Assembly: GCA_020635535.1 (NCBI GenBank)
Contig: JACJZP010000009.1
Location: 48,705 to 112,704 of the forward strand
Origin: Flavobacteriales bacterium
GTDB lineage: Bacteria > Bacteroidota > Bacteroidia > UBA10329
Reading direction: 5' to 3'
Length of the DNA: 64,000 nucleotides
The notes beneath the pieces were generated by a model that ran no database searches, was not told the DNA's origin, and was given only the letters and a program-made list of their open reading frames with translations. The position numbers were made by a program, and so were the translations under genes. Every line of letters begins with the position of its first letter. The stretch's first letter is position 1. Positions 35,699-44,301 of this stretch are shown piece after piece.

Positions 35699-36571
35699 TT
35701 AATCAACAACAGTAGTGTCTACCACTTCCACGTTAAGAGAATCCATTGCCATGGTCAATGAATCTGCAACAACTTCTTCCACTTCTGGTTCAGCTGGCGT
35801 TTGAAGTCCAAGGAAGTAAGGCTCGTAAATTTTCAGTGTACGCACCAACATTTCGGTTACACCGTTACTGGTAATGGTTCCACCAGAGATGGCATCTACA
35901 CCGTGCGGATCGCCTTTTGCACCACCTTTAATAACCTTGATTCCAGTGAAATCGCCATTCTCATCAAAAATGGTCTTACCCTCGAAAGGCTTCTGGAAAG
36001 ATGCTTCCTTGATCTCAGCACCCAGACCTGGGGTTTCTGACTTGTGATCGAAAACTGCACCTACCACGGTCTTACCATCGCTGGCAACAGTTACGTATCC
36101 CCAGATCGGTCCCCAAAGTCCAGTTCCTACCACTGGTACAACGTAAACATCCTGACCATCCTTATTGAGCACAAAAAGCGGGTAGTTCACTCCACCTTCG
36201 CCCCAAGACGTCAAAGCTGCTTTCATAGCTTCCATATCTCCTGCATTGGCTTTGTAGATGTTAGAAAGACCTGCTTTGTAATCCTTCAACACATCAATAT
36301 CGAACGCATTCACCTCCGTTTCCTTAACCGCGCCATTGGCATCCAACACAACCGCCTCAACCAAGTACTTCTCGTAAGCTGCTTTTGCTTCGCTGGCATC
36401 AACAGAAATGCCTATACTGCTCAGAATGTTCTGACGCTTCTCATTCGCCACATTCTCGTTCTGCATTGGCTTTAGGCTCTCTGAGGCCAACGCTAAAAGC
36501 GTTGCTACCACCACAACCATTACCGTTGCGAAGATGAATGTGTACTTGTTACTATTTACATCAACCGCCAT
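35699..36571 (-). CDS. nqrC: Na+-translocating NADH:quinone reductase subunit C
   Basis: The 290-residue subunit has one N-terminal helix (YTFIFATVMVVVVATLLAL) and a periplasmic FMN-binding domain. The flavin is attached to the threonine of SGGT (T232 in DAISGGTITS), a permitted variant of the SGAT motif. GLWGPIWGYV and the ETPGLGAEI motif are typical. An acidic C-terminal extension of about 36 residues (from QTPAEPEVEEVV) is not part of the Vibrio protein. The ATG at 36571 is preferred to the TTG at 36580, which adds three residues. Confidence 0.96.
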   Translation of the reverse strand: MAVDVNSNKYTFIFATVMVVVVATLLALASESLKPMQNENVANEKRQNILSSIGISVDASEAKAAYEKYLVEAVVLDANGAVKETEVNAFDIDVLKDYKAGLSNIYKANAGDMEAMKAALTSWGEGGVNYPLFVLNKDGQDVYVVPVVGTGLWGPIWGYVTVASDGKTVVGAVFDHKSETPGLGAEIKEASFQKPFEGKTIFDENGDFTGIKVIKGGAKGDPHGVDAISGGTITSNGVTEMLVRTLKIYEPYFLGLQTPAEPEVEEVVADSLTMAMDSLNVEVVDTTVVD

Positions 36572-36578
36572 CGTGTTC

Positions 36579-36681
36579 AATTATGAATTAGGAATTAAGA
36601 ATTATGAATTGGGTTGTTTGACATTTGAACTTGTATCTGTAGGAATGCTTTTGTTCATTTTTAATTACTCATTCCTAATTT
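36579..36681 (-). repeat. AT-rich phrase repeats and inverted repeat between nqrB and nqrC
   Basis: The 11-mer AATTATGAATT occurs at 36579-36589 and again at 36600-36610. The 10-mer AATTAGGAAT (36586-36595) returns as its complement ATTCCTAATT at 36671-36680. The spacer is about 100 bases, against 13 to 39 at the other junctions of the operon. Confidence 0.75.
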
Positions 36682-37866
36682 TTAATTTGAGACGGCTGTC
36701 TTAACAGCAACGCGCTTCAATCTTCTCTTGATGTTACCCTCTACCACGTAGTGATCGATGAGCGGTGCCATTACGTTCATGAACAGAATGGCAAGCATGA
36801 TTCCTTCTGGGTAAGCTGGGTTGAACACGCGAATCATGATGGCCATAAAACCGATCAAGAAACCGTAGATGAGTTTACCTGTGTTGGTCTGTGCTGCAGT
36901 AACAGGGTCTGTGGCCATAAACACAACACCAAATGCAAAACCACCAACAAGCAAATGCTCATACCATGGGAACTGCATCAATCCGTTTGCACCGAATGCG
37001 TTGAAGATCAACCCCATGGTAGCACCACCAAGCAATGCAGAAAGCATGATTCTCCAGCTTCCGATTCCAGTTAGAAGAAGAATGCCTGCGCCAATTAGAA
37101 TGGCCAGTACAGATGTCTCGCCAACCGAACCCGGAATCAATCCGAAGAACATTTCCTCGGCTGAGAATCTCAAACCTTCCAAACCGCCTTTCATGGCAGC
37201 AAGGTCTCCAAGAATGGTTGCTCCTGAGATAGCATCATTGGTCAATCCTTCGTGTACCCAGATCTTATCTCCCGACATGAATGTTGGATACGCGAAGAAC
37301 AGGAATGCCCTTGCAGTCAGTGCCACATTCAAGATGTTCATACCAGTACCACCGAAAACCTCCTTACCGAAAACAACGGCAAAGGCTACGGCCACGGCCA
37401 ACATCCACAATGGAATATCTACAGGAACGATCAACGGAATAAGCATACCTGTTACCAAGTAGCCCTCTTCTACCGAGTGACCTTTGTACATGGCAAAACC
37501 GAACTCGATACCCAGACCGACCGCGTAGGAAACAACCACCAACGGAAGCACCTTGATCAATCCGATGCTGAACATATCCATGAACGTTGCAGTGGCCAAC
37601 TCGCCCAACTCGCGGTAGTGCTGGTAACCTGCATTGTACATACCGAATAGCAGACACGGGATCATGGCTGTGATAACCACAGACATGGTTCTTTTCAGGT
37701 CGATACCATCGCGGATGTGCGAGCCTGAGTGCGTCACCTCTTCTGGCGTAAATGCGAACGTCTCCAACGCATCAATAGCGGTGAGCATCTTATTGTACTT
37801 CTCGAACTTGCCCCCTTTTTCAAAAGGAGCTTTCATGTTCTGGAAGGCTGTGTGCAAAAACTTCAT
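36682..37866 (-). CDS. nqrB: Na+-translocating NADH:quinone reductase subunit B
   Basis: The 394-residue membrane subunit holds a covalent FMN on T217 of the SGAT motif (NDAISGATILGD), a riboflavin, and the main sodium path. It has about ten helices, the N-terminal soluble leader (RDGIDLKRTM), GYQHYRELGEL, and the conserved FGKEVFGGTGMNILN and FMATDPVTAAQTN. The family is usually slightly longer in Vibrio because of the N-terminal tail. It lies 13 bases after nqrA and needs ApbE for flavinylation; apbE is on the same strand downstream. Confidence 0.97.
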   Translation of the reverse strand: MKFLHTAFQNMKAPFEKGGKFEKYNKMLTAIDALETFAFTPEEVTHSGSHIRDGIDLKRTMSVVITAMIPCLLFGMYNAGYQHYRELGELATATFMDMFSIGLIKVLPLVVVSYAVGLGIEFGFAMYKGHSVEEGYLVTGMLIPLIVPVDIPLWMLAVAVAFAVVFGKEVFGGTGMNILNVALTARAFLFFAYPTFMSGDKIWVHEGLTNDAISGATILGDLAAMKGGLEGLRFSAEEMFFGLIPGSVGETSVLAILIGAGILLLTGIGSWRIMLSALLGGATMGLIFNAFGANGLMQFPWYEHLLVGGFAFGVVFMATDPVTAAQTNTGKLIYGFLIGFMAIMIRVFNPAYPEGIMLAILFMNVMAPLIDHYVVEGNIKRRLKRVAVKTAVSN

Positions 37867-37879
37867 TGTGCCTTATCGT

Positions 37880-39238
37880 TTAACCACATTCTTTTTCAAT
37901 GAGCTCCAAGCCCTCTCTTACGATCTTCTGTGCAGGCGTTTTTGACGTACACACATACTCGCAAAGAGCAAAGTCCTCATCATCAACCTCGTAAATACCA
38001 AGGTTTTCCATCAATTCAATATCCCCGATCATAATGGCCTTCAGCAAATGCTGTGGGTAAATATCCATCGGGAAAACACTCTCATACTCGCCTGTTACCA
38101 CCAAAGCGCGTTTCTCGCCATTGGTATTGGTATCCAACTCATACTTCTTACCCGGCATAAGCCAAGAGAAATAGCTGCGCGACATGGAGTGCTTGCCTAA
38201 ACCCGGGCCTGCCCATCCTTCTGTAATGAAGAACTTGGCATGGTTCCCTTCTTCCAATACGGTTACCTCCTTATCAAAGAATCCAAGGTTGCCATCGGCA
38301 CCAACGTTGCTACCTGTAAGCACGTTTCCGCTCACATAGCGGTTATTGGTTCCGTTCACATCGCCAACAAAAGACTTTAGCGCGGCACCCTGTATGGTTC
38401 TGTAATACTTTGGATGACTGACCACTGGGCCGGCAACAGCCACAATTCTGGTTGCATCATACTTTCCGGTAAGGAATGCACTACCTATCAATGCCACATC
38501 CTGTGCAGCCACGGTAAACACCACCTCTCCTTTGTTCAATGGCTGAATGTGGTGAATCTGTACACCTACATTGCCCGATGGGTGCGGACCACTGAACCAG
38601 TTTACCTGTACTCCTTTGGCGTTTTTCAGCACGTTAGATGTACTCAGATTTCTGTGAAGGTTCAAATGCACCTTGCCGTCTGTCAGTTGCTTTAGCGCAT
38701 CTAACCCTGCTTGGAACTCCTTGTCCTTTCCATTGAGCACAAAATCCACATCGGCAGCCAATGGCGCACTGTCAAAGCCAGAAACATAAATGGCCAATGG
38801 CTCATCTGCTGGTCTTGCAACGGTAGCGTAAGGTCTGCGCTTTATGAACGGCCACAGGCATTGGTCCAACAACCGTTGTTTCACCTGCTCGCGGGTCATG
38901 GTGCTCGGGTCTGAAGCGGCAAACTCGGCATAGCGGGTTTCCTTATCTGCCAGTATCTTGATACCGAGTATCTTTCTCTTGGCTCCACGGATAACCTCTA
39001 CCACCTCTCCACTTACCGGTGCTCCAACCTTTACCTGATCATACTGCTTGTTGTAAAACAGCGGAGTACCGGCCAATACCTCGGCTCCTTCCTTAACCAG
39101 TAGTTTAGGAATGAAGTTCTTGAAATCGGTTGGTTTTATCAGGAAAGTGTCGGCTCTCTGTGCGCTACCGATCACCTTGTCGGCCTCTCCTTTGAGCGGA
39201 ATGTTGAGGCCCTGTTTGATCTTGATGTCTTTTGACAT
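37880..39238 (-). CDS. nqrA: Na+-translocating NADH:quinone reductase subunit A
   Basis: The 452-residue soluble subunit starts the nqr operon. Conserved stretches are IKQGLNIPLKGEAD near the N terminus, KPTDFKNFIPKLLVKEGAEV, GAKRKILGIKI, QRLLDQCLWPFIKRRPYATVA, and VAGPVVSHPKYYRTIQGA. NqrA takes part in quinone binding at the cytosolic face. A -7 box and a palindrome lie in the 146-base space upstream, between it and the TonB receptor gene on the same strand. Confidence 0.97.
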   Translation of the reverse strand: MSKDIKIKQGLNIPLKGEADKVIGSAQRADTFLIKPTDFKNFIPKLLVKEGAEVLAGTPLFYNKQYDQVKVGAPVSGEVVEVIRGAKRKILGIKILADKETRYAEFAASDPSTMTREQVKQRLLDQCLWPFIKRRPYATVARPADEPLAIYVSGFDSAPLAADVDFVLNGKDKEFQAGLDALKQLTDGKVHLNLHRNLSTSNVLKNAKGVQVNWFSGPHPSGNVGVQIHHIQPLNKGEVVFTVAAQDVALIGSAFLTGKYDATRIVAVAGPVVSHPKYYRTIQGAALKSFVGDVNGTNNRYVSGNVLTGSNVGADGNLGFFDKEVTVLEEGNHAKFFITEGWAGPGLGKHSMSRSYFSWLMPGKKYELDTNTNGEKRALVVTGEYESVFPMDIYPQHLLKAIMIGDIELMENLGIYEVDDEDFALCEYVCTSKTPAQKIVREGLELIEKECG

Positions 39239-39271
39239 ATTTCTACGGATTTCTCGTCCTTAAAATCGCGG

Positions 39272-39279
39272 CAAATTTA
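39272..39279 (-). promoter_or_regulatory. Candidate -7 box (TAAATTTG, minus strand) for the nqr operon
   Basis: The reverse complement matches TAnnTTTG 34 bases before the nqrA ATG at 39238. No standard -33 was found. Confidence 0.55.
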
Positions 39280-39323
39280 AGAGAAACCCAATTGGCACTA
39301 TGCCCATATTTGACCCCTCTCTA

Positions 39324-39342
39324 ATTTAGAATGGTTCTAAAT
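39324..39342. promoter_or_regulatory. 19-base palindrome, operator-like, upstream of nqrA
   Basis: ATTTAGAA-TGG-TTCTAAAT is a perfect 8-base inverted repeat with a 3-base spacer. It lies about 45 bases upstream of the candidate nqr -7 box. No T run follows on either strand, so it is not a terminator; dimeric repressors or activators bind such sites. Confidence 0.6.
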
Positions 39343-39384
39343 AATACCATTGTTCAACATTGAAACGGCTTTAATTTTAGGAAA

Positions 39385-41784
39385 TCAAAACTTGTAGCTA
39401 TACCCAATCCTGAACACCTGCGTTTCGTTGTAATTGGTGCTGGTGTAATGGAAGCCATCACCCTGAATGGATTGGCGGAGCACCAACGTGTTGGCAAGGT
39501 CGGTGGCGTTGAGGAACAGTTCGCCTTTGCCTTTTTGGATGGTCTTCTTGACGCCCAGATTGATGGAGAACCGATGGCCGATGGTTCCCTGCGGGATGAT
39601 GTCGGGTGCGAGGTAAATGAAGGTCAACTGCGCGCTGAAGTTCTTGGGCAGGTTGAAGTTGTTGTTGAGTTTGACGTTGCCCGAAAAGACGGTCTGTCTT
39701 GGAGCAGTGAACGTGTTCTCAATGGGGTATTTGTTCACCACGGAATAGCTTTCAATGATGTTGTAGTACCCGGTCATGTTCAGGTCGAAGGTGTACCATG
39801 AGGCCACCTTTTGCGAGAGCACGACTTCGAGGCCCGTATTGTAGCTGCGACCTGCATTCTGAAAGATGGCGTAGATGAGTTTGGTACTGTCCACCGAACT
39901 GGAAATGCGCGTGATGGTGGCATCGGCCAAACGGTGGAAGGCAGCCGTGTAGAAGTAACCAGATTTCCAAGAGGTCTTGTAGCCCAATTCGAACAGGTTG
40001 GTGAACTGCGGTCGCAAGGCCGGATTACCAACTTTGATGATCTCCGCGTCATCATATTTTGGGAAGATACGGATATCGACCTCATTCGGACGGTCGACCC
40101 TGCGGTTGTAGAACAGGGTCAGTTTATTGCGGTCGTTGATCTTGTAGGCGAGTCGCACGTTGGGGAAAGGCTGCACGTAATCGTAGCCATCGCTCTTATA
40201 GGTGCTGTGGTCGGGATTGACCTTGTAATCCACCTTCACGTATTCCACCCGCATGCCGACCTCGGCCTCGAAATGCCTGTTTTCGAACACGTAGGTTCCG
40301 TAAGCGGCCGGGATGATCTCGTTGTACGTGGCCCAACCTCCGGCATTGGTGTCGAGGGGCGAATTGAGCCCGGCAAAGAACTGCATGTTTGTGGGAATGT
40401 TGCGGTATCGGAACTTGATTCCCGCTTCCAAACGACCGTATTTCAACGGCTTCACGTAATCGGTTGTCAGGTCCATCACCTGCTCATCCGACAGCAGTTT
40501 GAACCGATCGTGGCCGGTGTAGGTGGGATAGATATTATCGAAGAAATACTGTTCGTTCTCTCGGTGGAACGTGTAGTTGGCTCCGGCTTTCAGCACGTGG
40601 CCGGGTTCCTTGAACTTATGTTCGAACTGTGCGGAAGCAAGCACCGTTGTTTTCAGTTCATCTTCCAAAAATTGCCAGAGACGCAGACGGTCAGTGAGGT
40701 CGGCATTGAAGAAAGGTTCATCGCCATTGTCCAAGATCTTCTCCGAACCGAAAAGACCAGAAACGTTGAGTGAATTCGCATCATTGATGTACCAATCAAA
40801 TCCCGCCTTGGCTGTGGCGAAATGCGTATCGCGGTTCCGCTTGGTCTGCTGTTGAATGATGGTTCCATCATCGTAGGTCCGTGTCACGAATTCATTCTTG
40901 TTGAGCGTCTGCGTAAAGAGGTAATCGGCCTGAAGGAAGAGGTTCACTTTACCTTTTCGGTAATTGAGTGAAACACTCGGATTGACCTTGGGCGTGGCCT
41001 GATACTGCGGTCGGATGGTGGGCAGGTTCTGCTTACGAACCCACAGTGATCCAACTCCGCCCGTAAGACCAACCTTTCCGTTGAATCCGCTTTTATCCTC
41101 CTTTTTGAAAATGATGTTGACGATACCTGCGTTTCCGTTGGCATCGTACTTGGCCGATGGATTATTGATGACCTCGATCTTTTCAATGGCCGAAGCAGGA
41201 ATATTATCCAATCCCGACTGCGAACCGAACCCTGTCAGCGCGGTCTGTTTACCATCAATGAGCACGGCCACCTTATCATTTCCACGCAGTTGAACCTTCC
41301 CATCTTGGATTGTCACACCAGGAAGATTCTGCATGGCCTGAAGCACCGAACCGCCTGTTTGGCTCACGTTCTCATCTACGGTAAAGGTCTTCTTGTCCAG
41401 TTTCCCTGCAACGGCATCTTGTTTGGCTTCAATCACCACTTCATCCAATTGCTCCGAAGCCGATTCGAGGGTAATCACATTGAGATCGAGGAACGGTGAA
41501 AGCGTACCGACAAACACCGATTGCCATTTGGTGGCATATCCGATGTAGGAAACCTCCAGCAGGTAGTTGCCGGGCTTCACATCCGCCATGGTGAAACGGC
41601 CTTCCATATCGGTTACCGTACCCGTGACAAAGGCCGTGTCTGAAGCCGAATTCAAGACCACATTCACGAATGGCAAAACTTCCGAAGCATCTTTTACCTG
41701 ACCGGATACGGTTACAGATGTGTTCTGCGCAAAGCCCATTGAGCCTAGTAACAACATCATCCAGAAACAAAAAATCTCCTTCAT
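39385..41784 (-). CDS. TonB-dependent receptor, outer-membrane beta-barrel family
   Basis: The 799-residue protein has a signal peptide (to GFAQ) and a carboxypeptidase-regulatory-like domain (about 25-110, with VSGQVKDASEVLPFVNVVL). A plug domain follows (DNVSQTGG-like NVSQTGGSVLQAMQNLPGV and VLIDGKQTAL). The long C-terminal barrel ends IGYSYKF with terminal Phe. It belongs to the group of shorter TonB receptors lacking the SusC extension. Substrate is unknown. It is downstream of a PepSY-like lipoprotein and a two-component pair on the same strand, so it may be part of their regulon. The DNA looks somewhat more GC-rich than the nqr genes. Confidence 0.92.
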   Translation of the reverse strand: MKEIFCFWMMLLLGSMGFAQNTSVTVSGQVKDASEVLPFVNVVLNSASDTAFVTGTVTDMEGRFTMADVKPGNYLLEVSYIGYATKWQSVFVGTLSPFLDLNVITLESASEQLDEVVIEAKQDAVAGKLDKKTFTVDENVSQTGGSVLQAMQNLPGVTIQDGKVQLRGNDKVAVLIDGKQTALTGFGSQSGLDNIPASAIEKIEVINNPSAKYDANGNAGIVNIIFKKEDKSGFNGKVGLTGGVGSLWVRKQNLPTIRPQYQATPKVNPSVSLNYRKGKVNLFLQADYLFTQTLNKNEFVTRTYDDGTIIQQQTKRNRDTHFATAKAGFDWYINDANSLNVSGLFGSEKILDNGDEPFFNADLTDRLRLWQFLEDELKTTVLASAQFEHKFKEPGHVLKAGANYTFHRENEQYFFDNIYPTYTGHDRFKLLSDEQVMDLTTDYVKPLKYGRLEAGIKFRYRNIPTNMQFFAGLNSPLDTNAGGWATYNEIIPAAYGTYVFENRHFEAEVGMRVEYVKVDYKVNPDHSTYKSDGYDYVQPFPNVRLAYKINDRNKLTLFYNRRVDRPNEVDIRIFPKYDDAEIIKVGNPALRPQFTNLFELGYKTSWKSGYFYTAAFHRLADATITRISSSVDSTKLIYAIFQNAGRSYNTGLEVVLSQKVASWYTFDLNMTGYYNIIESYSVVNKYPIENTFTAPRQTVFSGNVKLNNNFNLPKNFSAQLTFIYLAPDIIPQGTIGHRFSINLGVKKTIQKGKGELFLNATDLANTLVLRQSIQGDGFHYTSTNYNETQVFRIGYSYKF

Positions 41785-41811
41785 CTCAACGCCCTCTCTT
41801 CTGATTCAATT

Positions 41812-42276
41812 CTAATCGTCTTCCTCTTCTTCGTGCTCAGATTTTTGGATTTTCTTGACAGATGAACCATCTGCGGTTATCATCAACTCCATTTCTTCCT
41901 CACCTTTCTCAACCTCAAACTCGTAGAACGTACCATCAGGACGTTCTGCCAATTCAGATTCCTCCACTTTGTAGTCTCTGAAAGATGTGTTGAGAATGTG
42001 TTTCACAGAACCTGGGATTTCTTCCATTTCTATGGCATGTTCCGTTTCTGTCCAGGTTCCATCTACCTTAAAGTTTGCAGAGTACTTCTTCCCATTCTGT
42101 TTAAAATCGGCCTCCCATTCGCTTTCACTTTCTTTTTCCCATTTCACTTTTTTGGCATCTGGAAATTTCTGTTGGAAAGCAGTGGTCACTTCACTTGGAG
42201 CTGTTTCATTTTTCTGGCCGCAGGCCGCGGTGCCGAGCATGGCCACCGATAGGACAATAAGCAATGATCTGTTCAT
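41812..42276 (-). CDS. PepSY-like lipoprotein
   Basis: The 154-residue product has a lipobox (LGTAAC, Cys19) followed by two repeats of the Bacteroidota PepSY-like (putative beta-lactamase-inhibitor-like) fold. The pattern AFQQKFPDAKKVKWEKESESEWEADF is seen in the first half and KHILNTSFRDYKVEESELAE in the second. The C terminus is very acidic (HEEEEDD). Proteins of this type are periplasmic and often controlled by the adjacent two-component system; their ligand is not known, though acidic tails suggest cations. A candidate operator and -7 box lie in the spacer before it. Confidence 0.88.
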   Translation of the reverse strand: MNRSLLIVLSVAMLGTAACGQKNETAPSEVTTAFQQKFPDAKKVKWEKESESEWEADFKQNGKKYSANFKVDGTWTETEHAIEMEEIPGSVKHILNTSFRDYKVEESELAERPDGTFYEFEVEKGEEEMELMITADGSSVKKIQKSEHEEEEDD

Positions 42277-42302
42277 GGTTAATGTTTTTGATTTTGTTGA
42301 AT

Positions 42303-42337
42303 CAAAGGTTCTACCCGAATTGGTAGAGATTCTGAAT
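42303..42337 (-). promoter_or_regulatory. Candidate promoter and response-regulator site for the PepSY-like gene
   Basis: On the minus strand AACCTTTG (42303-42310) differs from TAnnTTTG by one base. Nineteen bases upstream begins a perfect ATTCTGAA site (written on the plus strand, 42329-42336), within the 12-mer GAGATTCTGAAT that also occurs upstream of the response-regulator gene. Confidence 0.5.
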
Positions 42338-42339
42338 TT

Positions 42340-43626
42340 TCAGACTCTGACGGAAAAAACATGCATTCCGTTCTCAAATTGGTAGGAAATAACCCATCCG
42401 TAACGTTGGCATATCTCCTTGACGATGGCCAATCCGAGGCCGCTACTCTGCTTGTCTTGCGATGAGCGCGCAAACCGCTCGAAGACACGGTTGGCATCCA
42501 ACGCACTTTTCCCTGAGTTGGAAACCGTAAATCCATTCCTGTCCGTTTCGATGATGATGGTGGCAGCTTCCGAACTGTGCGTAATGGCGTTCACCAACAG
42601 GTTATTGATGAGCATTTCCATCAGCGTCCGATTGCACTCCAAACTCAACGCATCCTGAGAAAAGCGTTCCACCGAAAGGCGTTTCTGCTTGATGGGATCT
42701 TCCAGCAGTTCCAGGCTTTCATCCATCACCTCCGCTACGGAAACGCGTTCCACATCTGCAAACTGGCTGTTCTCGATCTTGGCCAACAACAATAGGTTCT
42801 TGTTGATGCGCGACATGCGCGAAAGCGGCACGGAAACACCCGAAACCACCTCGGCCTGTTGTTCAGAAAGCGCCTTATCCTGTAGGAGCAATTCAAGCTT
42901 CGTGCGCAATACGGCCAACGGGGTCTGTAATTCGTGCGAGGCATTTTCAATGAAGGCCTTCTGCTGGTTGTAGACAGAAACGCTGCGCAGAATGAGCCTT
43001 TCCAGTTCCGAGTTCAGTTGTTCGAACTCCTCAATGTCGCTTTTCTCGAAAGTGATGTTCGGGTTTCGGTTCAAGTCGAAAGAGGAAAGGCGTTCCAGCG
43101 TGTCGTAGAACGGTTTCCAAACCTGTTTGGAAATACGCCTGTTGAGGAGAATGAAACCCAGCATCAACAGAACAAAAAACAGGACCGTTACGGCTGCAAT
43201 AGCAGCCAGCGTTTCATCGGCCTCCTCCACGTTGGTTTCTGTTTGAAAACGGTACGATTGCCCGTTCACCGTGAAGTAAGAGACCAGTCCACGGAACCTG
43301 TCAGTTTCCTGTTCTCCATCGAAATCTGTGGTGCGCGTAATGAGATAGAGACTGTCCTTCGTCTCCACTTTATTTGGTATCAATTCCAAGGTGGTTCCCG
43401 GCTCCAGCACCTTCCATAAGGCCAGCATTTGTTCTAGCTGCTGCGGGTCGATCTCCGTTTCCGAAAGCTTGTTCTTAATGTGGTGTTTGACGATGTGATT
43501 GTGCTCGTCCAACTCGCTCAGCCAAATAGCATCCACCACCAGATAATAGATAGGAATGCTTGCCGCCAACAGCAGCAGCGAAAACACGGCAAAGGGGCGC
43601 AACGGTTTGTTCAGCAGTTTGGTCAT
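42340..43626 (-). CDS. Sensor histidine kinase
   Basis: The 428-residue kinase has two membrane helices (about 11-33 and 141-162) around a periplasmic domain of some 105 residues. A short linker, a HisKA domain with H231 in NASHELQTPLAVL and a HATPase domain follow, with NNLLVNAITHS, FTVSNSGKSA and SGLGLAIVKEI. It senses an unknown envelope signal and phosphorylates the partner response regulator. The ATG at 43626 overlaps the regulator stop as ATGA, so the pair is translationally coupled; a start nine bases earlier is possible but less likely. Confidence 0.94.
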   Translation of the reverse strand: MTKLLNKPLRPFAVFSLLLLAASIPIYYLVVDAIWLSELDEHNHIVKHHIKNKLSETEIDPQQLEQMLALWKVLEPGTTLELIPNKVETKDSLYLITRTTDFDGEQETDRFRGLVSYFTVNGQSYRFQTETNVEEADETLAAIAAVTVLFFVLLMLGFILLNRRISKQVWKPFYDTLERLSSFDLNRNPNITFEKSDIEEFEQLNSELERLILRSVSVYNQQKAFIENASHELQTPLAVLRTKLELLLQDKALSEQQAEVVSGVSVPLSRMSRINKNLLLLAKIENSQFADVERVSVAEVMDESLELLEDPIKQKRLSVERFSQDALSLECNRTLMEMLINNLLVNAITHSSEAATIIIETDRNGFTVSNSGKSALDANRVFERFARSSQDKQSSGLGLAIVKEICQRYGWVISYQFENGMHVFSVRV

Positions 43627-44297
43627 GCCTTCCATTTGTAGCCCGTTCCGTAAACGGTGGTGAGGTAATTGCCGTAGTTGGCCTCGGTGAGTTTCCGTTT
43701 CAGGTTCTTGACGTGGGCGTAGATGAAATCGTGGTTGTCCATCATGTCGGCCAGGTCGCCAGAAAGGTGTTCGGCCAACGCGCTTTTGGAAATGACCTTG
43801 TTCCGATTACCCAGAAACAACAACAGCAGGTCGAACTCCTTCCGCGTCAGCGTAATGAGCACATCATGAATGGTCACGCTCCGAGCGGGAAGGTCCACCT
43901 TCAATTCGTTCTGCCGAATCACATTCGAGGTGTCGAACTGCTTTCTGCGGATAACGGAAAAGACCCTTGCTGAAAGTTCGGCCAAATGGAAGGGCTTGGC
44001 GAGGTAATCGTCCGCCCCCAACTTCAGCCCGCTCACCTTGTCCTCAATGGAATTCTTGGCCGAGATGATGATCACCGCATCCTGTTTCCCCTGCTGACGC
44101 AAGGTTTCCAGCAGTTCCAATCCACTGCCATCGGGTAGCATCAGGTCCAAAAGAATGCAATCGTAATCGTAGAGGTCGATGCGCTCCAAGGCCGCGTTCT
44201 TGTCAGCCGCCACCTCACACCGATACTGTTCGCCCGATAGGTATTTCACCATATCGGCCGCCAATTCGTGCTCATCTTCTACGATCAGAATTTTCAC
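43623..44297 (-). CDS. OmpR/PhoB family response regulator
   Basis: The 224-residue regulator has a receiver domain with the acidic pocket VEDE, phospho-acceptor D51 (ILLDLMLPDGSG), a conserved serine in IISAKN and K in LAKPF. It ends in a winged-helix DNA-binding domain (LTRKEFDLLLLFL, YAHVKNLKRKL, YGTGYKW). OmpR-type proteins bind tandem direct repeats with a period of about 10-11 bases; such a repeat lies just upstream at 44318-44336. The start is GTG at 44297. The partner kinase follows with a 4-base overlap. Confidence 0.95.
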   Translation of the reverse strand: MKILIVEDEHELAADMVKYLSGEQYRCEVAADKNAALERIDLYDYDCILLDLMLPDGSGLELLETLRQQGKQDAVIIISAKNSIEDKVSGLKLGADDYLAKPFHLAELSARVFSVIRRKQFDTSNVIRQNELKVDLPARSVTIHDVLITLTRKEFDLLLLFLGNRNKVISKSALAEHLSGDLADMMDNHDFIYAHVKNLKRKLTEANYGNYLTTVYGTGYKWKA

Positions 44298-44301
44298 TCA
44301 A

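Noticed and set aside
39811..40773. A 320-codon open frame on the plus strand
   Set aside because: It lies wholly antisense to the TonB receptor gene, whose protein is clearly recognisable; composition explains it.
41798..41816. Third copy of the ATTCTGAA-type repeat before the TonB receptor
   Set aside because: Only 6 of 8 bases match in each half and it lies 14 bases from the start codon, too near for a normal operator; kept only as a weak hint in the regulon finding.
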